Source of the DNA: Deltaproteobacteria bacterium
GTDB taxonomy: Bacteria; Desulfobacterota; Binatia; UBA9968
Assembly: GCA_009379725.1 (NCBI GenBank)
Contig: WHTF01000008.1
Coordinates: forward strand, 1-64,000
Length of the DNA: 64,000 nucleotides
Reading direction: 5' to 3'
Below, in pieces: positions 54,803 to 63,843 of this stretch. The notes under the pieces were generated by a model. The model saw nothing but the letters and a program-made list of their open reading frames with translations, made no database searches and was not told the origin of the DNA. The position numbers were made by a program, and so were the translations under genes. The number at the start of each line of letters is the position of its first letter. Positions within the stretch are counted from its first letter, which is position 1.

Positions 54803-57019
54803 TTAATGCCGCGCGAAGGCCCTGAAGTTCGCGGCAAAAGAGGTCGTCAGCGAGAAATCCTCGATCATGGCTCTGGTCAAGCGCCAGGGCCGGATTTGCC
54901 ATAACCTCATTTGGCGCGTATGGGTGATGGTTTGCGTCCAGGTCCGCTGCAATTCCTGGCGGGAATAAACTACTCGATTGTTGTTGGCGTCGAATCTGAT
55001 CAAACTCAGGCGTCCCTTGGCCGGCAATGAATTTCGCAGCCGGGCATAAGCTTCCTGCCACTCATGTATGCGGTCGCTCAGGCGGATGTTGGCTTGGAGG
55101 TTATGCATCTCATCTAACCAATGCCGTGCTGCATCGGTTTCGCCCAATCGCAATTCCTGGATCTTGTGACGCAAATTTTCCCACTGTTTTAGAAAACGGT
55201 TGAGATCGGCCCGGTCATAAAGAACTCTCGATGACAGCTCCTCCAGGGGTTCAAGTAGCGATCGCGCCCGTTCAGGAAGGGTTTCTTTGGCATTGTTGTA
55301 GAGCTTCTGTAGCTCGCCGATCCTTAAAGCCTGCCACACGTCGGCTTGAACTTTTTGAATCTGTTCCAACCATCGCTCTTCAGTTTCGCTCCTCTTCCTC
55401 GTTTGCAGCCAAACTTCTTCCATTTCCTTAAGGAATTTGGCCCAGGTGATAAACAGGTTCGTGATTTCTTTGGCGCGCTTCCATGCGTGGACGGGCAGCG
55501 AATCGACGGCGTAGCCAGGTCGTCGCGCTTTGCGGTCTTTGAGGCGAAAGAAGCCGGCAACCATCGGATGCTGTTTCTCGATCAAAGCTGCGTTCTTGTA
55601 CCAGAAGAAAATCGACATCAAATTCCAGTAACTTTTTGGATGATCAGTCCATCTCGATAACACTTTGATCATGTACTCTTTGCTGTAAAAGGTTTTCCAA
55701 GCATTCTCGTAGCATTCGGTCCACTCCTGATCAGTCATGAGCGGATGCTTGATCGTCGCATGGAAGGAGTCGCGCTTATTGAAGTCGGGATCCATCCAGT
55801 CGCCGCGCTTTTTCATCTCACGGTGATCGTGCGATCCTGGCAACGGAGTCAACATGAAGAAAGACGCCTGATCGGGGCCGACTTCGTCCATCAGAAAACG
55901 AATATCCTCCGGCACTTGTTGTTTGGAATCCCAGGGAAGCCCGATGATGTAACCGGTGTGAACTACGACTCCGGAGGCGTGCCACTCCTGTATGATTTCA
56001 CGATATTCCTCAACCTTGTTTTGCTTCTTGCCCTCAGCCTGCAGATTTTGCGGGTTAACGCTTTCCATGCCAATAAAAACCTGAGTACAACCTGCTTTCG
56101 CGGCCAGTTTAACAAATTCCTTCGGCTTCTTCGCGAGGTCAACTTGCATCATAAAGGTAGCGTCAATACCTTCCTCACGAAGTTTGATGATTTCTTCGAA
56201 AGTTTCGCGCCAGAGTTTCTTGCGGGCAAAGTTGTCGTCCGTAAAGAAATAAAAAGACACTCCATGTTCGAGGTAATTCTTGCGGATCATGGCCGCAATG
56301 CTTTCGGGGCTGCGCTCGCGCATCTTGCGCCCCTGAACGTTGATGATGGTGCAGAAGCTGCATGCGAAAGGACAGCCGCGCGAAGTGTCGGCCGTGCCGA
56401 AGCTCGGATAAGCGAAGTGCTCCATGGTTTTCGCGCTGGTTTTCGGCAGCGGCGAATCCTCGATGTCTACAAGACTCTGTAGATCCTGGGCAAAGCTATA
56501 AAGCGGTTGAAGTTCGCCGTGGAGAAAATCGGTTAGGATCATGTCCCACTTGCCTTCGACCTCGCCAGAGACCGCACAAATCCCGTCGCGGAACAGTTCC
56601 TGAATATCGGGCTCCTGCTCGCCCAACATATTGACCGTGCCACTCGTGTGAAAACCACCGATAATGACGGTGATTCCCTCGGCTCTGAGTATCCTCGCCA
56701 TATCCACAGCGCGGGGAAATTGATTTGTCTGTACGCCGACCATGCAAACCAGCAGGCGCGTGTTAGGTTCGCGTCCCCAGTGGATAATTTGTTTCAAAGG
56801 AATTTTTTCAGCAGTTTCGTCGAAGGTGGTGACTTCAATGGGGAGATCGCCAAAGACGCGTCGCTGTTTGACGTCTTCAGTTAAGCCATGGAGAACGTTA
56901 AGCGTATTACTCGGAAGAACCCCTTTCCAGAAGCGAATGACATAGCCGTCATCGTCATACTTAGACGGTTTAATCAATACGATCCGAAACTTTTCGATTG
57001 GCTGCTGCTGCATATTCAC
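54803..57019 (-). CDS. B12-binding-type radical SAM protein with long C-terminal helical extension
   Basis: A 738-residue protein. The N-terminal part (about 50-180) resembles the cobalamin-binding domain of B12 radical SAM enzymes, including GVQTNQFPRAV and GGFHTSGTV. The radical SAM cluster is CPFACSFC, with cysteines at 216, 220 and 223. The SAM barrel continues to about 450. From about 540 to 738 follows a charged helical region with many Arg, Glu and Leu, which I do not recognise. Members methylate or rearrange lipids, hopanoids or other products. The GTG start at 57019 has GGGAGG four bases upstream; ATG 57013 is an alternative. Confidence 0.8.
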   Translation of the reverse strand: MNMQQQPIEKFRIVLIKPSKYDDDGYVIRFWKGVLPSNTLNVLHGLTEDVKQRRVFGDLPIEVTTFDETAEKIPLKQIIHWGREPNTRLLVCMVGVQTNQFPRAVDMARILRAEGITVIIGGFHTSGTVNMLGEQEPDIQELFRDGICAVSGEVEGKWDMILTDFLHGELQPLYSFAQDLQSLVDIEDSPLPKTSAKTMEHFAYPSFGTADTSRGCPFACSFCTIINVQGRKMRERSPESIAAMIRKNYLEHGVSFYFFTDDNFARKKLWRETFEEIIKLREEGIDATFMMQVDLAKKPKEFVKLAAKAGCTQVFIGMESVNPQNLQAEGKKQNKVEEYREIIQEWHASGVVVHTGYIIGLPWDSKQQVPEDIRFLMDEVGPDQASFFMLTPLPGSHDHREMKKRGDWMDPDFNKRDSFHATIKHPLMTDQEWTECYENAWKTFYSKEYMIKVLSRWTDHPKSYWNLMSIFFWYKNAALIEKQHPMVAGFFRLKDRKARRPGYAVDSLPVHAWKRAKEITNLFITWAKFLKEMEEVWLQTRKRSETEERWLEQIQKVQADVWQALRIGELQKLYNNAKETLPERARSLLEPLEELSSRVLYDRADLNRFLKQWENLRHKIQELRLGETDAARHWLDEMHNLQANIRLSDRIHEWQEAYARLRNSLPAKGRLSLIRFDANNNRVVYSRQELQRTWTQTITHTRQMRLWQIRPWRLTRAMIEDFSLTTSFAANFRAFARH

Positions 57020-57171
57020 GCTGCCTCCCGAGAGCTTGTAACTTTGGTTAACATCTTTTATAGATAAATTAATAAATTCAACGCTTTGGCAACTGTAACA
57101 ACCACCCTAATCCATGTCAAGCTTTTCGCCGAGTTGGCAATAGATTCAACTGCTTGTCGCTGGCAGTCCCC

Positions 57172-57858
57172 ATGATCCAACTCTTTCATGTTACAAAAAC
57201 ATATCCGTCCAACTCACCGGCGCTTGTCGACATCAGCCTTCAGATCGATAGAGGTCAATTCGTTTTTCTTACCGGTCCAAGCGGCGCGGGCAAAACCACG
57301 TTACTCAAGCTCCTCTTCCGCGAGGAAGAGCCGACTGAAGGACAAATTCTCTTCGATAACCAGAATGTGACGCGCTTGAACACACGAGGAGTCGCTCGAC
57401 TGCGGCGGCGCATCGGCTTAGTTTTTCAAGAATTTAAATTGCTGCCGCGGCTGACAGTGCTGGAAAATGTCGCGTTAGCGGCTCAAGTAGTGGGAATGTC
57501 TCGTAAAGAATCGCATATCAAGGCGTATCGTTTGCTCAGGGAACTTGGACTCAAGGGAAAATACGACTCCAAACCGTTGATGCTTTCCGGCGGTGAGCAA
57601 CAACGGGTGGCCATTGCGCGGGCATTGATCAACGATCCGATGCTGGTCTTGGCCGACGAGCCGACCGGAAATCTCGATCCGGTGATGGCAGAGGAAACCA
57701 TGCGGGTGTTTTTAAAAATGCGTGAAACGGGAACTACCCTCATTGTTGCGAGTCACAACTTGGAGTTGATCAAGCGTTACGGCAGCCGAATCATTTCGCT
57801 GCGCCAAGGCGGTTTAGTCGACGATCTGGAGAGAGTCACGGGGGCGAAGGCATCTTGA
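57172..57858 (+). CDS. ftsE: Cell division ATP-binding protein FtsE
   Basis: A 228-residue ABC ATPase. Walker A is [10 protein letters not shown], the signature is [18 protein letters not shown], and Walker B is [13 protein letters not shown]. The opening [11 protein letters not shown] is the usual FtsE start, so ATG 57172 is chosen over an in-frame start at 57154. It drives FtsX to activate septal peptidoglycan hydrolysis. It overlaps the ftsX start by four bases. Confidence 0.95.
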   Translation: MIQLFHVTKTYPSNSPALVDISLQIDRGQFVFLTGPSGAGKTTLLKLLFREEEPTEGQILFDNQNVTRLNTRGVARLRRRIGLVFQEFKLLPRLTVLENVALAAQVVGMSRKESHIKAYRLLRELGLKGKYDSKPLMLSGGEQQRVAIARALINDPMLVLADEPTGNLDPVMAEETMRVFLKMRETGTTLIVASHNLELIKRYGSRIISLRQGGLVDDLERVTGAKAS

Positions 57859-58763
57859 AGTGGTCGCAGCTCGCCTTTGTCGGACGACGCGTGCGGCACA
57901 GCTTGTGGGAGTTGCTGTGGAATCACGTGTTGACCTCGGGCACCATGGCCATGTCGTTGTTCGTGTTCGGTGTTTTCATTTTGCTGCAAGAAAACCTGCA
58001 GCATCTGCTCAAGGGATGGGGGGATCAGGTTCAGATTAACGCCTACTTGGATACCAACGTTGCGAGTAACGAAGCTCAGTCGATTCTGGAGCGCATTCAG
58101 TCTTTGCCTGAAGTCGAACATGTCCGGCACATTTCTAAGGAGCAAGCATGGAGAGACTTTCAAACTGCGCTAGGGGCGCAGTCTGCCGTTCTCGAAGGTC
58201 TTCCCGTCGATGTGCTTCCCGCTTCGTTCGAAATTGCCGTAAAGGTACCGTCTCGCAGCGGGCCGCTGGTAGAAGAGCTTGCCAGCCGGCTCGAAAAAAT
58301 TGAGGGAATTGCGGCTGTTGAGTATCCTCAAGAGTGGGTCGAGCGCTTGAGTTTGATCGTGCTCGCGGTCCAATGGGCCAAGTGGGTACTCGGCGGTATT
58401 CTCTTTGTCGCAACTTTTTTTATCGTTGGCAGCACGGTGCGGCTAGCGCTATTGGCGCGCAAAGAAGAGATCGAAATTATGCAATTGGTGGGTGCTTCGG
58501 AAGAGCTGATTCAGGCGCCGTTTGTTCTTGAAGGCATGCTCCAGGGAACAATCGGCGGAGGGTTGTCATTGCTGGGTCTCTGGTTGTTTTATCTTTTCTT
58601 GCAGCAGCATTTTTTCTTAGCTTTTCCGTTATTCGGATCAATGATTCAAATACGGTTTCTTGATCCCCACAGTATCGCGCTCCTGCTCGTTATCGGATTG
58701 CTTCTGGGGGGGATGGGAAGCCTGTTTTCTCTAAGGAGGTTTCTCAGGACATGGCGAGGTTAG
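57855..58763 (+). CDS. ftsX: Cell division protein FtsX
   Basis: A 302-residue membrane protein with four helices (about 33-53, 178-200, 226-248 and 276-296) and a large periplasmic loop (about 55-175), as in FtsX. The TTG start at 57855 overlaps the ftsE stop. The last twelve bases overlap the next gene. The loop receives the EnvC-type activator. Confidence 0.93.
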   Translation: MKWSQLAFVGRRVRHSLWELLWNHVLTSGTMAMSLFVFGVFILLQENLQHLLKGWGDQVQINAYLDTNVASNEAQSILERIQSLPEVEHVRHISKEQAWRDFQTALGAQSAVLEGLPVDVLPASFEIAVKVPSRSGPLVEELASRLEKIEGIAAVEYPQEWVERLSLIVLAVQWAKWVLGGILFVATFFIVGSTVRLALLARKEEIEIMQLVGASEELIQAPFVLEGMLQGTIGGGLSLLGLWLFYLFLQQHFFLAFPLFGSMIQIRFLDPHSIALLLVIGLLLGGMGSLFSLRRFLRTWRG

Positions 58764-59902
58764 CGGGTTTCGCTCTGTGGCTTATCAGCGGACTGGTAGC
58801 GTCGGCATTGGCTTATTCAGCGAGCGCTGGTCGCGATCTGGAAGGTATCAAGAAGAAAATCGAATCGGAAAAACGCGGTCTTTCTCAGGTACGAAAAAAA
58901 GAAGGTTCGGTGGTGCAATCGTTGGACAAAGTCGAGAGCGAGCTGGAAAGAAAAAACAAGGAATTAAAGCAGTCAAGCTCGAAACTTAAATCCGTTTTGT
59001 CGGAGATGAACAAGAAAGAAGCGGAGATGTTGCGGCTCCGTGAGTCGCTCGAGGAGCGAAAGGATTATTTGGCAAGACGGGCTAGCGCTCTTTACCGATG
59101 GCATCGCAGTGGTAGCCCGTTTATTATCTTGAATGGTGATGTGTCTTTAACGTCTTTACTCAAGCGCAAATATTATTTGCAAGCCACCGTGGCATTCGAC
59201 CGGAAGTTGGTGCAAACGCTGAGCGAGCAGGCGACGCGGCAGGAAACGCTCGCGCAAGAATTGGCCCGAAAAAAAGACGCAGTTGACGATCAGAGACGCG
59301 CACTGGCGGAGGGCAAAGAGGCGGTTCAGAAAGAGGCGCAAAAAAAGCGTCGGCTACTCGCGAGCATCAGACAGGAAAAAGAGTCTCGCGTGCGCGCCTT
59401 AAAAGAATTGGAGCAGGCAGCGTTACGGCTGCAGAAAATGATGGAAGAAATTGCCCGGCGATCAGCGAATAAAACTCGACAAGCGCCGTCCGGTGACGGA
59501 CTGGAAGCCTTGCGAGGAAAGTTGGACTGGCCGGTTAAAGGGCAAGTGATCGGCGGCTTCGGCAAGACCAAGCACCCCGAGTTTTCAGCCGAGGTATTTC
59601 GTAAAGGCTTAGAGATCGAGGCTCCGGTCGGGGAGGAGATTAGGGCCGTTGATAAAGGCAAAGTTGTGTTCGCTGACCGATTCTCCGGTTATGGCAAAAT
59701 GTTGATTATTGACCACGGCGACCGGTATTATACTGTTTATGCACATTTGTCTGATTTTCTAAAAAAAAATGGCGATTTGGTGAAACGAGGTGAGCCGGTA
59801 GCCCTAGTGGGGGATACCGACTCGCTGGCAGGAGCGAAACTTTATTTTGAATTGCGCAAGGACGGCCGATCAATTGATCCCTCGCCCTGGTTCAGAAGAT
59901 AA
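58751..59902 (+). CDS. envC: EnvC-like murein hydrolase activator (degenerate M23/LytM domain)
   Basis: A 383-residue exported protein. A signal peptide opens it (to about residue 26) and a long coiled coil (about 27-245) with high Lys, Glu and Gln follows. The LytM domain (about 260-383) keeps the fold but not the zinc site: the first ligand motif reads FRKGLEIEAP (usually H-x-G-x-D) and the last KLYFEL (usually HLHFE). This loss is the hallmark of EnvC, which activates amidases instead of cutting peptidoglycan. It overlaps ftsX by 13 bases, so ftsE, ftsX and envC form one operon. Confidence 0.9.
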   Translation: MARLAGFALWLISGLVASALAYSASAGRDLEGIKKKIESEKRGLSQVRKKEGSVVQSLDKVESELERKNKELKQSSSKLKSVLSEMNKKEAEMLRLRESLEERKDYLARRASALYRWHRSGSPFIILNGDVSLTSLLKRKYYLQATVAFDRKLVQTLSEQATRQETLAQELARKKDAVDDQRRALAEGKEAVQKEAQKKRRLLASIRQEKESRVRALKELEQAALRLQKMMEEIARRSANKTRQAPSGDGLEALRGKLDWPVKGQVIGGFGKTKHPEFSAEVFRKGLEIEAPVGEEIRAVDKGKVVFADRFSGYGKMLIIDHGDRYYTVYAHLSDFLKKNGDLVKRGEPVALVGDTDSLAGAKLYFELRKDGRSIDPSPWFRR

Positions 59903-59974
59903 TTAGCTATTTCGCATTGGTTGATATAGTATTGATTTCATAAAATTGTGGCCAAACTGATGAGGTAACATCCT

Positions 59975-61336
59975 ATGCGAATGGTGACCAAGCATGGTGT
60001 GAGTCTTTCAATTCTACTTGTCGGAATTGCCTTAGGATTTTTTCTAGCCGGGCAATGGGTGCCGAATGTTTCGGCAGTGCCGCGACAGGATTACGAAACA
60101 CTTGAAACGTTTACTAATATCCTTTCCATTGTAAAGAAAAATTATGTCGAGGATGTCGAGACGAAAGATCTCGTCAACGGTGCGATCAATGGCATGTTGA
60201 CTTCTCTGGATCCTCACAGCGCATATCTGACGCCTGATCTCTATAAAGAATTACAGATGGATACTCAGGGACGCTTTGGCGGTCTTGGTATAGAGATCAC
60301 CGTCAAAAATGGTGTGCTGACGGTAGTGTCGCCGATCGAGGACACCCCTGCGTTTAAAGCCGGAGTCAAGCCCGGCGACATGATCTTTAAAATCGAGGAT
60401 GATTTTACCAAAGACATGACATTGATCGACGCGGTCAAGAAAATGCGCGGTCCCAAAGGTACGAAAATCAATCTCTCGATCAAGCGGGAGGGAATTCCCG
60501 AGTTAATCGATTTAACTTTGACGCGTGACACGATCCGTGTTCAAAGTGTCCGCAACCGAACGCTGGAACCAGGTTATGGGTACATTCGACTGGCGCAGTT
60601 CCAAGAGCGTAGCGACCGCGATCTGCAGAAGGCGATCGAGAAATTCGCGACAGAGAAAGACGGCTTGAAGGGACTCGTTCTTGATCTGAGGAATAATCCC
60701 GGCGGTTTGTTGACGCAAGCGGTTCGCATCACGGATCTATTTTTGGACTCCGGCTTGATCGTTTACACCGATGGTCGTATTGAAGCTCAAAAACAGAAAT
60801 TCTTTGCTCAAAAGAATGCTTCGACAATGGACTTTCCAATAGTGGTCCTGGTGAACGGCGGCAGTGCCAGCGCATCTGAAATTGTCGCCGGCGCCTTGCA
60901 GGATCACAAGCGTGCGATAGTACTGGGCACGAAAACCTTCGGTAAGGGTTCAGTCCAGACCATTCTACCTTTAGACGACAGTTCGGCGCTGCGTTTGACG
61001 ACCGCGCGCTACTTTACACCCAAGGGTCGGTCGATCCAGGCCACCGGAATCGTTCCGGACATCATCGTCGAGAGTACGCCGCAGCAAGAGGGCAAGGTTG
61101 ATGACAAGAAGAGACCTAGCTTGCGCGAGGAAAACTTGCCCGGCCATTTGCAAAATAAACAGCAAACTCCCGGGCAGAAGCAAGAGCAGATCGACAAGGA
61201 GCCAGAGAAGCAAATTCCGTCTTCGGCGCCAACCGGCGATGAAACCATAGATAATGACGCTCAGCTCAAGCGTGCTTTGGATCTGCTCAAGAGTTGGGAC
61301 GTCTTCAAACAAATCGTCCAGAAGAAGGCGGCCTAG
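59975..61336 (+). CDS. ctpA: C-terminal processing peptidase (CtpA, S41 family)
   Basis: A 453-residue exported serine protease. A signal peptide or anchor (about 10-28) is followed by a PDZ domain (about 100-185: GIEITVKNGVLTVVSPIEDT) and the catalytic domain with GGSASASEIVAGAL (serine) and TFGKGSVQTIL (lysine). A Gln/Lys/Pro-rich tail (about 370-420) precedes the end. Such enzymes trim periplasmic proteins at the C-terminus and often regulate peptidoglycan hydrolases, which fits its place after envC. A terminator follows. Confidence 0.93.
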   Translation: MRMVTKHGVSLSILLVGIALGFFLAGQWVPNVSAVPRQDYETLETFTNILSIVKKNYVEDVETKDLVNGAINGMLTSLDPHSAYLTPDLYKELQMDTQGRFGGLGIEITVKNGVLTVVSPIEDTPAFKAGVKPGDMIFKIEDDFTKDMTLIDAVKKMRGPKGTKINLSIKREGIPELIDLTLTRDTIRVQSVRNRTLEPGYGYIRLAQFQERSDRDLQKAIEKFATEKDGLKGLVLDLRNNPGGLLTQAVRITDLFLDSGLIVYTDGRIEAQKQKFFAQKNASTMDFPIVVLVNGGSASASEIVAGALQDHKRAIVLGTKTFGKGSVQTILPLDDSSALRLTTARYFTPKGRSIQATGIVPDIIVESTPQQEGKVDDKKRPSLREENLPGHLQNKQQTPGQKQEQIDKEPEKQIPSSAPTGDETIDNDAQLKRALDLLKSWDVFKQIVQKKAA

Positions 61337-61374
61337 GCTTCTCGTTTCCCGATAGTGTTTGGTTGTGATCTTTA

Positions 61375-61405
61375 ATTAGCCCTCCACCGGAGGGCTAATT
61401 TCTTT
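61375..61405 (+). terminator. Intrinsic terminator after ctpA
   Basis: ATTAGCCCTCC (61375-61385) pairs with GGAGGGCTAAT (61389-61399) around a three-base loop, followed by TTCTTT. The flanking sequence is T-rich. It separates the ftsEX-envC-ctpA unit from xseA. Confidence 0.85.
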
Positions 61406-61426
61406 GCAGCTAAACGGAATCAGATT

Positions 61427-62653
61427 GTGATCAGGAAAGACGCGGATCTACCGTTATTCGCTCACTCAAGCCCTAAGTTTCTCAGCGTCAGCGAACTCAA
61501 CCAGATCGTTCGCGTGACGCTGGAAAAACAGTTGGACGGCGTGTGGGTAGTCGGGGAGATTTCCAATTTCCGTATTCCTCCTTCCGGGCATTGTTACTTC
61601 ACCCTCAAAGACGATAAGAGTCAAATTTCGGCGGTGATGTTTCGCCGGCAGGGCCAGGAACTTTCATTCCTGCCGGAGAACGGCATGGAAGTTTTATGTT
61701 TTGGCCGTGTCAGTCTTTACACGGTGCGCGGGGATCTGCAGATCTATGTTGAATCGCTGGAGCCCCGAGGCCAAGGCGCGCTCTATCTTGCTTTTGAGCA
61801 GCTAAAGCGGAAGTTGTCCCGGGAAGGGTTGTTCGCCGATGAGCGCAAACGCCCGTTGCCTTTCCTACCTGAGACCATCGGCATTGTTACTTCCGATAAA
61901 GGGGCGGCTTTGCAAGACATGCTAAGAATTATCGGAGATCGCTTTCCCGATCGTCGCGTCATTGTCCGGTCGGTCAAAGTTCAAGGCGAGGGCGCCGCTA
62001 GAGAAATTGCCGCAGCTATTGCGGAGTTAGTCAAAACCGACATTCACGTCATGATCGTCGGTCGGGGCGGTGGCTCTCTCGAGGATCTCTGGGCGTTTAA
62101 CGAAGAGATCGTCGCGCGGGCAATTTTCTCATGTCCGGTGCCGGTGATCTCCGCCGTCGGCCATGAGATTGACTTCACTATCGCTGATTTTGTCGCGGAT
62201 CATCGGGCGCCGACGCCAACGGCGGCAGCGGAAATGGTGGTCCCGTGCAAAAGCGATCTGCTGGATCAATTGCAAATGATCCACGATCAATTGCTCAGGT
62301 GCATGAACAACAAGTTGGAGATGGCCCGGGAAATTTGCCGCGGCCTCGTGAAAAGACTAGCGGACCCCGGGCGTAAGCTGCGTGAGAAGCAACTACGCCT
62401 CGACGACCTTTCGCTCGATTTGGAGCGGCGCTTTGTGGATCGGCTCTGCCGATTAAGAGAACGCTTGGCGCGCGCAACGGGTCGATTGGACGCTCTGAGC
62501 CCGTTGGCCGTGCTCGACCGCGGCTATAGTATCACTCACAGACTGCCGGACGAGGCTATCGTAAAGGAGGCGGACTCGTTAAACGTCGGCGATCGGGTGC
62601 GGGTCACGTTCGCGCAAGGTAAATCACTCTGTCGGGTCGAAGGGAAGGAGTGA
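61427..62653 (+). CDS. xseA: Exodeoxyribonuclease VII large subunit
   Basis: A 408-residue nuclease subunit. The N-terminal OB fold contains VGEISNFRIPPSGHCYFTLK and the catalytic region has RGGGSLEDLWAFNEE and PVISAVGHEIDFTIADF. The long coiled-coil C-terminal half (about 270-380) is typical. It begins 22 bases after the ctpA terminator at GTG 61427 and is followed by the M23 gene after one base. Confidence 0.95.
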   Translation: MIRKDADLPLFAHSSPKFLSVSELNQIVRVTLEKQLDGVWVVGEISNFRIPPSGHCYFTLKDDKSQISAVMFRRQGQELSFLPENGMEVLCFGRVSLYTVRGDLQIYVESLEPRGQGALYLAFEQLKRKLSREGLFADERKRPLPFLPETIGIVTSDKGAALQDMLRIIGDRFPDRRVIVRSVKVQGEGAAREIAAAIAELVKTDIHVMIVGRGGGSLEDLWAFNEEIVARAIFSCPVPVISAVGHEIDFTIADFVADHRAPTPTAAAEMVVPCKSDLLDQLQMIHDQLLRCMNNKLEMAREICRGLVKRLADPGRKLREKQLRLDDLSLDLERRFVDRLCRLRERLARATGRLDALSPLAVLDRGYSITHRLPDEAIVKEADSLNVGDRVRVTFAQGKSLCRVEGKE

Positions 62654-62654
62654 T

Positions 62655-63575
62655 ATGAGCGCTGTTTGCACTGTCATCGGTCTCCTTGCCATTTATCTGT
62701 CCAGCAGCGACGTATCTGCGGTGGAGCTGTTTCGGCTGCGCTTGCCGGCGCACGTGGAGATTCTGCAAGGTGAGATCGTCGAGCTGAAAGTTTTTGGAGA
62801 AGACTTATCCGCCGTTGAAGGGCGCCGGGGGAAAGAGACTATCCATTTTTATCCGAGCAGGCCAGCGTCGTTTTCGGCTATCGTCGGGGCCGACCTGGAA
62901 GCCAAACCAGGTGTGTCGAAGATCACAATCAAAGCCACGAACCAGGCCGGCGTTTACCGCGAAGCCGAGGTTATCCTCAAGACCGTGGCCAAGTCATTCC
63001 GCCAGGAGTCGTTTACCGTGGCCGAAGCATTCGATCAGCTGAGCCCCGAAACACTGGAACGAATTCGCAGGGACCGGGCCGACTTCGGCCTCGCATTTTC
63101 AACTACATGGGCCCCTCTATGGGAAGCTCCTTTTATACGGCCGGTTTCTCAGGAGTTTTCATCATCGTTTGGATACCGTCGCATCATCAATGGCACGCCC
63201 CGCGCGCCTCACTCTGGAGCGGACCTGCGATCGCCCATCGGTACTGAAGTGCGCGCGGCGAACCATGGCCGGGTTGTCTTGTTGGGAGATTATTTTTTTG
63301 CCGGCAAAAGTGTGGTTTTGAATCACGGCGGCGGGCTGTACACGACATATTTTCATTTGTCGGAATTCAAAGTCGAAGCCGGCGCCATGGTGCGTCGCGG
63401 AGATGTCATTGCTTTGTCGGGAATGAGCGGGCGTGTGACAGGGCCACATCTGCACTGGGGAGCGCGGTTGGGTAGCGCCCGAGTGGATCCCTTCGAGTTG
63501 ATTCATAAGCTCTCGATGGGTCAATCGAAGGACATTCGTGAATTGAATCGAGCGTTAAGCGAAACGGAGCAATAG
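62655..63575 (+). CDS. Exported M23 (LytM) metallopeptidase
   Basis: A 306-residue exported protein. A signal peptide opens it (to about residue 22) and a beta-rich N-terminal domain (about 25-115) follows. The M23 domain has a complete zinc site: HSGADL, YFHLSE and GPHLHW. It should therefore cut peptidoglycan cross-bridges, unlike the EnvC-like protein upstream. It sits between xseA and xseB, with one-base spacings, which suggests one transcript. Confidence 0.9.
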   Translation: MSAVCTVIGLLAIYLSSSDVSAVELFRLRLPAHVEILQGEIVELKVFGEDLSAVEGRRGKETIHFYPSRPASFSAIVGADLEAKPGVSKITIKATNQAGVYREAEVILKTVAKSFRQESFTVAEAFDQLSPETLERIRRDRADFGLAFSTTWAPLWEAPFIRPVSQEFSSSFGYRRIINGTPRAPHSGADLRSPIGTEVRAANHGRVVLLGDYFFAGKSVVLNHGGGLYTTYFHLSEFKVEAGAMVRRGDVIALSGMSGRVTGPHLHWGARLGSARVDPFELIHKLSMGQSKDIRELNRALSETEQ

Positions 63576-63576
63576 T

Positions 63577-63843
63577 ATGGCAACCAAAGATCCGCCGAAA
63601 ATAAAGTTCGAAGCGGCCTTGGAAGATCTGGAACAGGTGGTCGAGCAATTGGAGTCGGGAGATCTCTCTTTGGAAGACTCGCTGGCGGCTTTCGAGAAGG
63701 GAGTCGGACTCGTCCGATATTGCAATCAAAAGTTAAGCGAAGTCGAAAGAAAAGTGGAATTGCTGGTGAAGGACAAAGAGGGGCAGTTGCAGCTTAAAGC
63801 ATTCGGCAACGGCCCGTCGGCGGACCAAGAGCGAGACGACTGA
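63577..63843 (+). CDS. xseB: Exodeoxyribonuclease VII small subunit
   Basis: An 88-residue helical protein. The FEAALEDLEQVVEQLESGDL then SLEDSLAAFEKGVGLVRYCN pattern is that of XseB. It forms the many-subunit complex with XseA. The gene starts one base after the M23 gene. The 157 bases that follow, to the window end, contain no gene I can support. Confidence 0.94.
   Translation: MATKDPPKIKFEAALEDLEQVVEQLESGDLSLEDSLAAFEKGVGLVRYCNQKLSEVERKVELLVKDKEGQLQLKAFGNGPSADQERDD

Noticed and set aside
58751-59902. The EnvC-like protein as a peptidase
   Set aside because: Its LytM zinc ligands are replaced, so it is called as an activator rather than an enzyme.
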